A stretch of 64,000 nucleotides of DNA from Euleptes europaea (Eukaryota; Chordata; Lepidosauria; Squamata; Sphaerodactylidae), in assembly GCF_029931775.1 (NCBI RefSeq), contig NC_079320.1, positions 54,577,521-54,641,520 of the forward strand. The letters run 5' to 3'. Below, one piece after another: positions 31,814 to 42,925 of this stretch (position 1 is its first letter; each line of letters starts with the position of its first letter). The translations under genes and the position numbers were made by a program. The notes below the pieces were generated by a model. The model was not told the DNA's origin. It saw nothing but the letters and a program-made list of their open reading frames with translations, and did no database searches.

Positions 31814-34800
31814 CTAAGAAAAAGAGAAAAGTGGTTTTGAGACCTTGAAATTTATATTTTAAATACATAATTTTTCACCTAAAAGTTTTTTTTTTAAATT
31901 TATGCTTCAGGACATGATCATACAAATCGGTAACATTAGCTACACAGAGTCAGTAAATATACATAAAAATGCCTTTTAGATCAGATCAAGGTAAACAACA
32001 GTGGCTGGCCAGATACTCTAGGAAACTCAGAAATCAGGTACAATGGAGACAGTCATTCAATTTGGATCCTATGTATGGTCATCAGATATATTCTGCTTCT
32101 GAACACTGAGATTCTGTTCTTTGCTATTATGGAGTAACATACTGATAAACCTGTATTTCATGAATTTGCCCAATAGGCTTCAGGAGTTCTGATGATTTTT
32201 AGGAACACTCTACTGCTGCAGCTTTGCATTTTCTCTCTTTAAAAACCATTACAGTAAATATTCAGTTACACATGCTAGCTCTGGATATCACTATAACCTG
32301 AACGGATTTAATTAAAGTTTATTCTTTACATGCATATGTCTTTTTTCTTGAGTTGGCCAAGTCACTGCACTGTGCTTTTGCCTAACAACCTAGCTCTGCT
32401 TATGGTTCCACGTCCTCCCCCCCACCCCCTGGCAAACAGTGGTGGGACTACCAGTGGCAGGGGAGGTCCAGGCCAGTGATGTTGCCAGCAATCTCACCTC
32501 CGGTGCACATCAGAAGTAATGTTAATGCATTGCCGGCAAAACTCTCTAGCAATGTGCCAATGTCACTTCCAGGGACATAGGGAGTGACATCAGAGCATTG
32601 GGAAATTGCTGGTGTGTCCCCCCCATTTTTCATGCCATTCCCCCCTCCACTGGTCAGCTGATTGGCAGTAGGGGATGGTGGCTGGGGATTCCCTGCCCTG
32701 GCAGGGGGGGCACGAAGCCCTAGCTCTGATCAATCTGCAACCATTATGTGACAGACTTTAGCAGCTTATTCCAAGGCTTAAATTCCAAGGTGCTACACTG
32801 GGTATTAGAACAGTTTGAGGAGTGAAATGCCAGCTGAGGCTTAGAGCCTGGAGCAGAAAGAATATGAATTCATTCCTACCCATCCCTGTATGTAACACAT
32901 ACTATATCGGTTCTTTTCTCTAAAGTAACCAGTTTTAGGAGGCAATGCTTAAGCCACACTAAAATTACAGAGAAGACAAATCTCTGCTGGGTTTCAGCCT
33001 TATACAACAAACCTAAACCCTAGGAAGTAAACTGTATTAATCTTATTACTAAACTGTATCTAGTCAGATCTTGATTTACAATATAAACTGATGCTCCAAG
33101 CTATACATAAAGTGGATGCAAGCCCCCCTTTTACCTGGGCTAAGACCAAGCTCTCTCATCAAATCAGGGTTACAAGTGCAGAATCTGTGTGAGAACTTTG
33201 TAATAAGAGTCTCGAGATATTCCCCACGCTCTTCAGGGGCATGAATGTGTTTGAAAAATTCTCTTAGTGCATTTGGCAGGAACTGATTTCTGAAGTTATG
33301 TAGTGTCACAAGGTCATCTAGAACATCTCGCCTGATTTGAAGGAAAAAAGAAAACACTTGAAGACAAATGCTTGCTTTTTAAACAATTGTGTACTCAAAT
33401 TAAAAACAGTACAAGATTCCCCCCAAATACTTCTATCATTTGTAAGTAAAGAATATTCAACTAGAACAAACAGTGTACTCTTTAGTCTGAATCGTTCAGC
33501 CTCATGCTATACAACTTGCTCATAAATCATTTTTAGTATGTTGGCTCACTCTGAGGACAGTAGCCATAGGATTACAACCTTGATGCATATTTAGCACTAA
33601 AGGTATGGCTGGCAGGGTAGAGAAGCAGTATCGTCCCTGTTCAAGACGGCTTCTGATATTTGAAAGAACAATGCAAAGAGAGTGTTTTGACTCTCACAAT
33701 AGTTTCCCCCCCTATGTATATAGAACGGCAAAATGGTATTTAAAAGTTAGACCACAATCGATCAAATAAAACAAAATAATGCCATTTAACATTAGTCATT
33801 GGAAATATGAGTATCATAATAATACAGTCATCCTCCTAAAATAGTGAAACAAAACAGAGCTGCAGTGCAATGTGATAACAGTAAAGAAACAGACCCAGAA
33901 GGTAGACTAGTTGTAATATGCATGGACGGCAGTAATCTGTTAAATGTAGCCTAAATTCATTAACAATATATCCAGTTGAAGGTCCATATAGGTCCTATGG
34001 AAAATAAGGCCATTTAAATACTAGTTCTGATGTAATGCTTTAAATCAGAGCATGGCTTTTCAAAATATTTTCAAAAATGCAGACACATGAAAATATTTTG
34101 CTGGAATATTCGGCTTACCCAAAAAGATATCTGAAACTAATGCTGGAAAACCCAGTTCATAAGAGTACTTTTCAGCAGATAGCATTGTAATATAATATAA
34201 GTAATCTATTTTCACATCTATGAATCTATTGACATTGTGAAGAGGGTCAGTGTCTTTCGTGTGACTATACTCTTAGAAGTGACCCCTTCCTGAGAAGTGG
34301 TATGTTATTCAGATAGTCACCTACCAAGCAGGACTCAACTACTTTACTCACTTAAAAAGTAAGTCTTTTTATTGATGTACTCCAATGTAATTGTGTATAT
34401 ATATGTGTATATGCAAGTATTACAAAGTCTTAATATTCAGTAACAATGAATACATTAAAGCAAGCAAGTTCTACATACTATTCAGTTTTAAAATCCAACA
34501 CTTAAAATATAACAGTTAAAAAAGTCTTATTTAGTTCAAAGTATCTAATTCACACTCTAGAATAATATATTTGTAATGCCATACATACCAACTGCCTCTT
34601 CTGAGACCCTCTGAGAGAGGTCTGAAGTACTAGCCTTTCTGTGACTGTATTTCTACTGTTTCAGGCACCTTTAATTCTCAACTAATTGAGAAACTAATTC
34701 TCAAGCAGTCAGCATTTTTACTGCACATGCTCAGTGGCCTCTCTTTGCATTACCAAATAAGGACTTCCTTCCTTACCAGGCTATTTTGCTCAACTATAAA

Positions 34801-37800
34801 CAATCAATTTCGAGCTTTGTGATCACTCTATATATTCAATTTTAGTATCATTCTCATCCTCAGAAAAATATGCTTTCATTGAACCCATTCATTAATTTCT
34901 AGTATCAAGTTTACATGTTTAAATCATAAAATACAATATACTGTTTACATTACATCATTATAGCATAGTCAGCATATGTTTACTTGAAGTCATTTATGAG
35001 AATAAGAATTAAGCACTCAGTTCTGCATTTAAATGGTTATATAAGAAGTTGCAAACCGTTTCTCATTATTTTAAGAAACAGTTTCTCATTATCAAAACTG
35101 CTGAGAAAGGTCTTTGGAAATAAGCAGAATATTCTTACGGTAAATCTGCAATGTCATTGTAACCTTGACAGTGTATTATGAGCAGAAGCCTCTATGGCAA
35201 AGATTATTTTTCCTTCTTTTAAAAGGGAATTAAACCTCTGCTATATATCTTTTGCAGTTTGTATGTGTAGTTGTGTAATATTCTGAATAATTCTGCATAT
35301 GTACAACATTAATACCATGTTCATGTGCTCCAATATGTCAAAGCCTGTAACAACTGCTCAAAGAGCCTTTCAGATAAAGAAAATGTTACATCAGATCTGA
35401 CCTTATTTTCAACCCATGGAAAGAATTCACCTTATTTTTTTAGCACAGGATAGCAACAGAAAGTGGTACAAAAGGGAAATAATAATTTGATTGCTTTCTC
35501 CCACTATGGAGCTATTCTGCAATTACAACATGAGAAATACTAAAATGTATTCAACACTTAGGCCCTCCAGGTCTTACAAATCCGTGTTGCCATGTCAGTG
35601 GCTTGTACTGACTTTGGAAATATATGTATACTTAAACGCTTAGGACACTTCCCCAAACCCTTTAGGTTCCAAGAATACTTCTCAATTACTGTCAAGCATG
35701 TTATATGAATACGCCCCCCCCCAAATAAATACACTGACACTTTACTCACACAATTTATAAAATTTATATCCTGCCTTTCTGTCCTCATCAGGACCTAGTG
35801 CTATGCATGCTTACACATAAAATATCTCCCTCCCGAGTAAATTTGCACAGATTTGCACCCCCTCCCAAACATTTGCATATTTACATTCCAAATGAATGGG
35901 CAGAGAAATTTAGGAAGCCTTCTACAGATAACATTAAACAGCAACAGGATCTTTCATATAACATATTTACAAGGAAAGACGTTGGATAAAAACACAAAAC
36001 AGCTGCAAATGACAGGACAAGATGAGAACTGAAGACAAAACAGAAAGAAGGATCAAGTCACAACAGATATCTCCAGCACAAGTGACAGCTCTGAGGGGCC
36101 AAGCTTTCCTGAAGTGAAAAAATCTCTAACATCCTTATATACTCTTTTCATCCCTGGGCCGTTTCTATCACATTACTCCAAGTGTTGTTCAAACATGGAA
36201 TAGTCAGTTAGTTTTCCAGGTGTATACTGGTACTTTTGCAGTTTCTAAGAGTTTGTTTACATGTTTGATCTGGGATGGTAGCTCCTTGACATGTTATAAA
36301 CTCTCATTTATTTAAATACTTAAGAAGCACACAGACAAGAAGCTTTCATTCAGAACATGGCCTCCTGGATAGACCAACAATAAATCCTGTAGCACCTTAG
36401 AAAAACACAGGGTGATTATGGCATAACTTTTGTAGACTGGATGTGGACTTTCATGGACTGAATAGATAGAGGCTATTGCCTCTCTTTTGTCTCAAGGGAT
36501 GCAATTAAGTAAACATTAATAAAACTATTATCTCTGGTAAGAAGTTGTCAGTGGAGATCATGCTACGCAGTGATTTGTAATTACCCAAAGATGAGAGGCA
36601 AGAATATACTCCTGTAACACCCTGGAATTCCTTGTGCATATAGTAGAGCTGTCTCTAGACAGTGGCTCTGAGATGTTTCTTTACATGACTTAATTTGTAA
36701 AAAAACAACCATTTGCCTTACTCCAAAGTTCCTCCATGATTATTACTTAATTCAGTGTACTGTTTCCTGATTGGTTGAGCTATCCTCTCTTCCTATGGCA
36801 CAAAAAGAGATTGTAGCATTATTCCTAGCAAGCCCTGCATATGATATATGGAGAAATTATTGGGGGAGGGTGAAAACCACACATGACTACTTGCCCAAGC
36901 ACTAAAACCAAGTGTCAGTCTAAGTAGAACTCTCTAACTCCTGATTATAGAAAATAACTCTGATGCTACAAATTGTGGAGTGGGTTGTCCAAATGCCATT
37001 TGTGTAACATACTGTGACTTAAGGATCACTTTCCCTGTGCCAAATTTAGAGAATTTGATGCAGAAGAGAAAAAGACCAAATTCAGAGCTGTATTTTCCAG
37101 CAACCTAATCTAACTAATGCTAGGCTTCTGTAATTTAAGTGATACATTTTTGCTTAATTGAGCACACTTTATTGGTCAAATGATGAAAAAAAAGAATGGA
37201 AATGAATATCCTGAGCTTCATCAGTATTTTAATCAGATATGTAATTCTTTTAAATAGATGGTATAATGTTCCCCCCTTTCATGATCAAGTTACCTTTCAT
37301 CAAGATAGATTCTCAGTTTCTTCCAATTTAAGGTTCTCGTACAGAAGATAAACTTAGCTATTTCCTTTGGTGAATCATCCAGTATTCCCTTGGACATGAA
37401 GTAGTTGACTCCCTGGGGCAAAGAGATGTTTTATATATGTAAGATTAGGTTTTTTTTGGTTCATCTAAAGAATTTGGTATGGAACAAATCCTAACAATTA
37501 TAAAGGATCATTATCTTGAAATTCTGTCTGTAGAACTACATTTGAACATGCTCAATCCAATTTATACACATACACAATATTAGTGTTGAGATTTTATATG
37601 TACTAAAGCAGCAGCGAACTTTTTTAAAAAGACAACATTATAGACATATGATTCCTCTGTACCCATATTTAATTTTCTAACTTGGTTTCATGAAGAAATC
37701 TTATCCGAAATGTATTATTTAGCCGTTTATGTTTTACAAAGGAGTCCCGTGGCGCAGAGTGGTAAGCTGCAGTAATGCAGTCCAAAGCTCTGCTCACGAC

Positions 37801-40800
37801 CTGAGTTCGATCCCGACGGAAGTAGGTCTCAGGTAGCCGGCTCAAGGTCGACTCAGCCTTCCATCCTTCCGAGGTTTGTCAAATGAGTACCCAGCTTGCT
37901 GGGGGTAAAGGGAAGATGACTGGGGAAGGCACTGGAAAACCACCCCATAAACAAAGTCTGCCTAGAAAATGTCGGGATGTGACATCACCCCATGGGTCAA
38001 GAATGACCCAGTGCTTGCACAGGGGGCCTTTACCTTTTTTGTTTTGTTTTACAGCAGGCACTTTCAAGTTGTGACACGTGTGGGATAAATGCATGACTTT
38101 GCATTTATGTTCTGATACAGACATTTGTATATTATGCATATCTTGAAGCCACAGAACTCATTCCAAATGTTAAAATGTATTCAGAATACTCACAGATCCA
38201 GCAGTTGTCATAAAACTTTAATGTGTACAGTTCTTTTATTACTTCCATGTTACAGAAATATTTTACCAAATTTTCTAGCTCTTTTGTTTTCTCTTTAAAA
38301 CTTTTTAAAAGGCTGCACGTGTGAAACTTTGGACTTAAATGCTTCATCAGATATCGTGGACCTCACTGTGATCTTACTCTTCAAAAAGCATTTAATGTAA
38401 GAGAACAAATATCTTCCCCAATTAAAGTGGACGAGACACCTCTTTTTAAAGCTGTCCTGAAGACTATTCCTATGAGCTGCTTCTTCGCTGACAGATTGCC
38501 TAGCCCGGGCACAAGGGTGCCCTGATAGCCTCACACTGGAACCTGACTCTGGTCCCAACAACTGCTGCTGCTGCCACTTCAGCAGTACTTGCTGTTGCCA
38601 CAGTGTGAAGAAGCCAGACAACTGCATGTGTGCAGCAGCGGCTGATGGTATTTCAACACAGTTCATACACAAATTATTTGTGGCACCTAACAAGTATTTT
38701 AATGGTCAAGGGTTGTCAGTGCAATGCTGCATTTTTATTTTCAAGAGTAAAGGAGCCAGCATGTTCATTAGAAGGGCTGTGGCTCAGTGGCAAAACATCT
38801 GCTTTGCATGGAAAATATCCCAGCTTTTACTCACGAGAATTTGACGGTTAGGGTAGGCCTGAGTACAACTTTATCTCCAACACTGGACAGCCTTTATAGT
38901 ATGCAGACGTGTAACTGATTTAGATCTGAACGTCTCAGTACAGTCGCCTAAATCCTCTGAACACTCAGACTGTAAAATGCTGTCTATGTGGTATAATTTC
39001 ACTGCACATAAATGTACACTTTGATCTAAAATTAATCTTTCCAACCTGAAGCCCTTTTCAACAACAAAACAGGCTTACAAGACAGAAAAAGCAAACAGGC
39101 AATACAAAATGCACATGATGAGAAATCTAAATACATTGAAAGCTCAATATACATCATGTACACAATAGCCTCTAACACAGATTCAAAATGTGTTTCAATA
39201 TCAGAAAACTATTAGAAGCAATGTCACTGTTGAAGTATTGTTCAAGTAAAACAACCGTGCACATCACACTACCCTTTCAAACACGAACCACACAAATCCA
39301 CAGTTTCAATTAAGGAATGACACTACAACATTGGACAGAGCCCTAAATACATATATTAATTCTCTACAATGCAAGAAAACAGGATAATTTACTGATAATC
39401 CTAAATCAGAGTGAATGTAATATAGGTTCTCTCTCTCATACCCAAATCTCAAACACAAGTAATTGGAAGCAAGTTCACATGGATCTCAATGTAATGTATA
39501 TTAAAAATTATGCTCAAGATCACCAGTGCTCTCTAGATGCTCGTCATGGGAGAAATCCCACACACCAGCAAATTGGGCTTTGAAGAGTAACTGAAAAGTT
39601 AAACCAGAACTTCAGATTTATTATCTACTTTAACAACAGCAGCACTTCACTTACCTCTTCAGGATTGGCATTAAAGGTGAGGCTTCCCTCATCCAACTGC
39701 ATATAGAGTTTTCTGAAAGAAAATCCTAGAGATGGATTCTTATTGTATATGGAACAGTGACCCCAAGTGGATTTGCACAATCTACAAAAATTGAAGAAGA
39801 ATGCTCAGTATGAAAATAATGCTATGCTCTATTTCCTTTTTAAACCTATTGGAAATTTGTAAGAATTCTTTGAATATTTTACACATGATTGCAGTAGCAA
39901 AAAGGTTGCTTAAGGTTGCACTCCTTAAGCAACACTTATTCCAGTCTTTAGTAGGGCTACTCCAGAGTCAGTGGCTTCAGATATGCTTTTACTATCAATG
40001 TCTCATTCTGCTTGCTAAACAAAAGCAAGATAATATACAGTGCGATCCTATACAGAAATCAATGGGCTTAGACTGCACAGGATTTCACTGTAGCCATACA
40101 GGATTTGTACAACAGAAATTAACCTCTCTGGTTATAATCAAGAAACACTTTCACATACAGTCAGTTAGAGAGCATCAATAGCAATGCTTAAACTCAAAAC
40201 TTTCCAAAAACATGTATGTCTAAATTTACATGCTACAGTATTCCAACTGATAAAGGAAAGCATGTGTAAGCATTCATAGGGTTAGAGCTTAATAGTGCAA
40301 TCCAGTACTTGGCTTCCCATTCTAACAGACTCATTAATACTCCAAAGACCATCTCTGGTAAGTAATGTAAACATCAATTGACCCTAACCTTGCATTTTGA
40401 AAATAATCACCCAACCAGGCATTAGCATAGAGCAGCTTTTCTTCCAGGGAATCAATCATTACACAGAGAAGGAATGTGAACCAGTGTATGGTTGCGGGGG
40501 GGGGGGGGGCATTCAGGATCACAACCCCAGACTTTTACCCTTTACTTTTACACATTTAAATGTGGAGCATGATGCTTAAATTACTAGCATTCTTTGTACT
40601 GTTAGTACCTGTGACAATGTTCTATGAAATTCAGTAAATACATCCACTAAGAACATTTTGACACAAACCTGACAGTGCAAGATGATCTTAAGCATTTTCA
40701 TTCAAATCTGTCAGGTCTACGTAGGCCAAGTTGCTGGCAAATTTTGCCCAGGTTTTCCCCATTTGTTATTCCCCTTTCTGAAGTAGTTAATTTCGGAGCT

Positions 40801-42917
40801 GTACAATGATTCATATTACACTTTGATAGATTGAATTGAATTTAACAAAAACATTACCTACACTATCCACCATGGTGCAGTTATAGAAATGTTGTGCAGC
40901 ATACTTCAGATACGATGTTGTTTCAAAATTCAATGCAATGGGTGTGGGAGAAAAGGGGAACAATGAGAAAGGGCACAAGCTATTCTAGCAGGACCCATGG
41001 AGGATACTGAAGGAAAATACACTTGTACCACAGATTCTAACATATCTCCCATTGTGCTATGTAGTGCTAGGGTGCCATTTTTAAGAACATAAAAAGAGCC
41101 ATGCTGGATCAGACCAGTGGTACATCTAGTACCTCGTGCTCTTTCACACAGTGCCCAACCAGCTGTTGTGGAGGGCCAACAAACAATGCATAGAGGCCCT
41201 TATGCTGCCTCCCAGCACTTGTATTCAGATGTTTGCTGTATACGGTGGTTGCCTTAACTCACCATGGCTAGAGGGACCTACCCTTCATAAATAAAAGCCC
41301 CTTTTACAGCTAACTACATTCATGGTCATCACTACATCTACTGGCAGTGACCTCCACAATTTAATTACTTGTTGAGTAAAGAAGTATTTCCTTTTGTCTA
41401 TCCTGAGCCAATTGCCCATCAATTTCAGTGGGTGAAATTGTAGTATTATGAGAGAAAGAAAGCTCCCTCTGCCCACTTTCTCCACCCTGTGCATAATTAA
41501 ATAAATCTCTATCATGTTCCCCCAGCAGTCTTTTTTTCTAGACTGGGTTTTCTTCCTCTCAGCAGTAATCCTGTAACACCAACATCATCATTATATTGTG
41601 TGTTTGAACACAGTAATTTTTATTGAACTGTGCTTAAAGCTATTACACATTTTGTATTAATTTCATTAGTTAAACAAGCTTTCACTGGGGATTAAGTGTT
41701 AAATTTATCTTTAGAATTTTTACCCATTGTCAAGCCCCATAGCTGACACGGGGTTAAATACAATATATATGATCTTGGGAGGGGGGGGACCTAAAATGAA
41801 TGTGGCTATCATTGGAAGTCCTCTGTAATGTATACATTTTTAATGTGAATGCACATAATGCTTGGAAGCTGTATAACATCATCTCTTCCACATTCTGTCT
41901 TTTCTGAACAGCTACTCAAGCTCCAGGAAGCAGTTTGTGAATATCACTTCACAACTTCAGATCATTACTGGCAGACACAATTTCATTATCAAACTAAGCT
42001 CCTGTCCAGATAGAAGGCAACTTTCTATGGCCCAAAGTGTGGGTCTCCAAAATACTTGCACTAGCAGAGCTCATTAGGTCTTAAGCTTACTAAAGTAGAC
42101 CAGGGTTAGAAATGCTTCTGTTTTACTAGGCAACTGAATAGTGTTCATGTTTGTTCTGCTGAATTGTAGCTCTGGAAGTACCCATAATGGGCTTCTGATC
42201 TGGACCAGAAATCTATGTGTTACTTGTGCAGGCCCATTAGACTTCTATTAGCAGAGTCTTAACGGCTTCTACCATGAGATCTACAAAAACACTAACCTCC
42301 TTTGAAATAAGTAATGTCTCTGTGCCACCGCTCCCTTCTGTGTCTCCATTAAAAATAATTAACTGCTGCTGAATTTCAATCATTCTTTGCTTTTATCAAG
42401 TTTGAGATGATATTTTGTAGCCAACTCTTGCTTACTTAAATAGAATGCAAGAAAAGGTTTAATTAACACTAATTGTACAGCAATTTTTCACTTTTGATGT
42501 TTTGTTTAAACAAGAAAGTGGTGTGGACAAGAAGTAGCAAATCAAATAGCCTGCTGTAACCTGTGTGCATGACCTCTCATTAACTTACCCTTGCCATAGA
42601 AGCTCGTCATTAGCAAGATCCTGCCACACACATGAAGCCAGGCAGAGGTCTGTTGCATTCAGGTATGACAAAATGGTAAAGCTAAGCTCAGGCGGCAGCA
42701 TTTCCAGGTTGATGAACCCTTCTTGTTCCTTTGATTTCCGAGCTTTTAACAGATGGTAAATGTCAATGCCTCCTTGGGCATGTTTCCGATGGTTTGCATT
42801 TGCAACATTGTTAGCAGCTATTCTTCTACCATGTTCTCTTGAAAGATAACCTTGCCCTGTATATCCCTGATGTTGCAGTTGCTGGTTCCTGGCCACTCTC
42901 CACAGCCCCTGACCCAT
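31626..42917 (-). CDS. FBXO8: FBXO8, F-box only protein 8 (five coding exons)
   Basis: F-box adaptor of an SCF-type ubiquitin ligase; the mammalian protein is linked to ubiquitination of ARF6. Joined exons 42917-42589, 39781-39655, 37412-37294, 33331-33135 and 31813-31626 give 960 bp, 319 residues plus stop, the usual length of the family. The start MGQGLWRVARNQ is the family N-terminus. The F-box (about 68-111) has LPPELSFTILSYLNATDLC. The Sec7-like domain (about 145-280) includes YLDERRDVLDDL, FLPNALREFF and CNPDLMRELGLSP; the C-terminus ends NIYLIGHVAA. All introns have GT-AG ends and consistent phases, with no damage. It diverges from CEP44 across a shared CpG-rich promoter. Introns carry SINEs and a foamy-type solo LTR. 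Confidence 0.97.
31814..33134. other. FBXO8 intron 4
   Basis: AT-rich intron; a GC-richer repeat at about 32400-32730 is annotated separately. Confidence 0.9.
32400..32730. repeat. uncharacterised GC-rich interspersed repeat in FBXO8 intron
   Basis: Sharp GC rise inside an AT-rich intron. It begins near a run of Cs after CCACGTCCTCC and ends near CCTGGCAGGGGGGGCACGAA. It contains CACTTCCAGGGACATAGGGA-GTGACATCAG, a phrase of a type common in lizard hAT-like repeats. No clean terminal repeats found. Confidence 0.45.
33135..33331 (-). CDS. FBXO8: FBXO8 coding exon 4
   Basis: 197 bp, residues 192-258, from the AGG-encoded Arg split with exon 3 to the Asp split with exon 5. Contains VLDDLVTLHNFRNQFLPNAL and HRFCTCNPDLMRELG of the Sec7-like domain. 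Donor CCCAG|GTAAAAG, acceptor CAAATCAG. Confidence 0.97.
33332..34261. other. FBXO8 intron 3, left part
   Basis: AT-rich intronic sequence, nothing else recognised before the solo LTR. Confidence 0.85.
34262..35352 (-). mobile_element. solo LTR of the foamy-like family (fossil)
   Basis: Along its length it lines up with the LTR at 5339-6589: shared blocks include GACT-ACTCTTAGAA, CTTCCTGAGAAGTG, GTCTTTTTATTGAT, and GATTCTGCATATGTACAACA-like text near the far end (here with AATTCTGC). It has TG and CA edges. No internal region accompanies it, so it is a solo LTR left by recombination. Many small differences from the other copy point to an old insertion. It sits in FBXO8 intron 3 in the sense direction of the gene. 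Confidence 0.82.
35353..37293. other. FBXO8 intron 3, right part
   Basis: AT-rich. A LINE/SINE tail scrap lies at about 35758-35800 (AATTTATATCCTGCCTTTCT). Nothing else recognised. Confidence 0.8.
37294..37412 (-). CDS. FBXO8: FBXO8 coding exon 3
   Basis: 119 bp, residues 153-192: GVNYFMSKGILDD, KEIAKFIFCTRTLNW and IYLDER. It links the F-box region to the Sec7-like domain. Acceptor TTTGCCCCAG, donor GAAAG|GTAACT. Confidence 0.97.
37741..38043 (+). mobile_element. SINE family B (Sauria-type)
   Basis: GGAGTCCCGTGGCGCAGAGT head, GAGTTCGATCCCGACGGAAG B box, CACCCCATGGGTCAAGAATG and CCTTTACCTTTTTT tail. Flanks share TGTTTTACA (37732-37740 and about 38045-38053). Confidence 0.88.
38772..38860 (+). 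mobile_element. SINE family C, decayed partial copy
   Basis: AGGGCTGTGGCTCAGTGGCA and CATCTGCTTTGCATGGAAAA follow the family C head of 22285, but the B box is largely lost. Confidence 0.65.
39655..39781 (-). CDS. FBXO8: FBXO8 coding exon 2
   Basis: 127 bp, residues 110-152: LCKSTWGHCSIYNKN, LGFSFRKLYMQLDEG, LTFNANPEE. The first base completes the Gly codon begun in exon 1. Acceptor TTTTTGTAG, donor GAAGAG|GTAAGT. Confidence 0.97.
39782..42588. other. FBXO8 intron 1 (between coding exons 1 and 2)
   Basis: Contains a 13-base G-run at about 40496-40509, a CR1-type LINE fragment at 41079-41560 and short-repeat scraps near 40040-40090. No other gene seen. Confidence 0.85.
41079..41560 (-). mobile_element. 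CR1-type LINE, C-terminal RT end and 3' UTR
   Basis: Minus-strand translation at 41515-41290 contains RKYFFTQQVIKLWRSLPVDV, a hallmark of the last RT segment of CR1-like LINEs. Downstream comes the GGTCTGATCCAGCATGGCTC 3' UTR end at about 41098-41120. 5'-truncated copy. Confidence 0.78.
42589..42917 (-). CDS. FBXO8: FBXO8 coding exon 1 (start codon)
   Basis: 329 coding bp, residues 1-109 plus two bases of codon 110. ATG at 42917-42915 begins MGQGLWRVARNQQLQ, the known family start; the upstream sequence TCTTGCAG fits an intron acceptor or a very short leader in the same exon (acceptor CCTACAG at 42926). Contains DIYHLLKARKSKEQEGFINL and the F-box core. Donor CAAGG|GTAAGTT. Confidence 0.97.
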
Positions 42918-42925
42918 CTGCAAGA

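Larger units (their letters stand above)
37413..39654. other. FBXO8 intron 2
   Basis: Holds a family B SINE, a decayed family C SINE and an unremarkable region near 38300-38700 rich in CTG/CTGC that I could not assign. Confidence 0.85.

Noticed and set aside
38295-38693. 132-residue frame within FBXO8 intron 2
   Set aside because: Gln-rich run from CTG repeats, inside an intron, no known domain.
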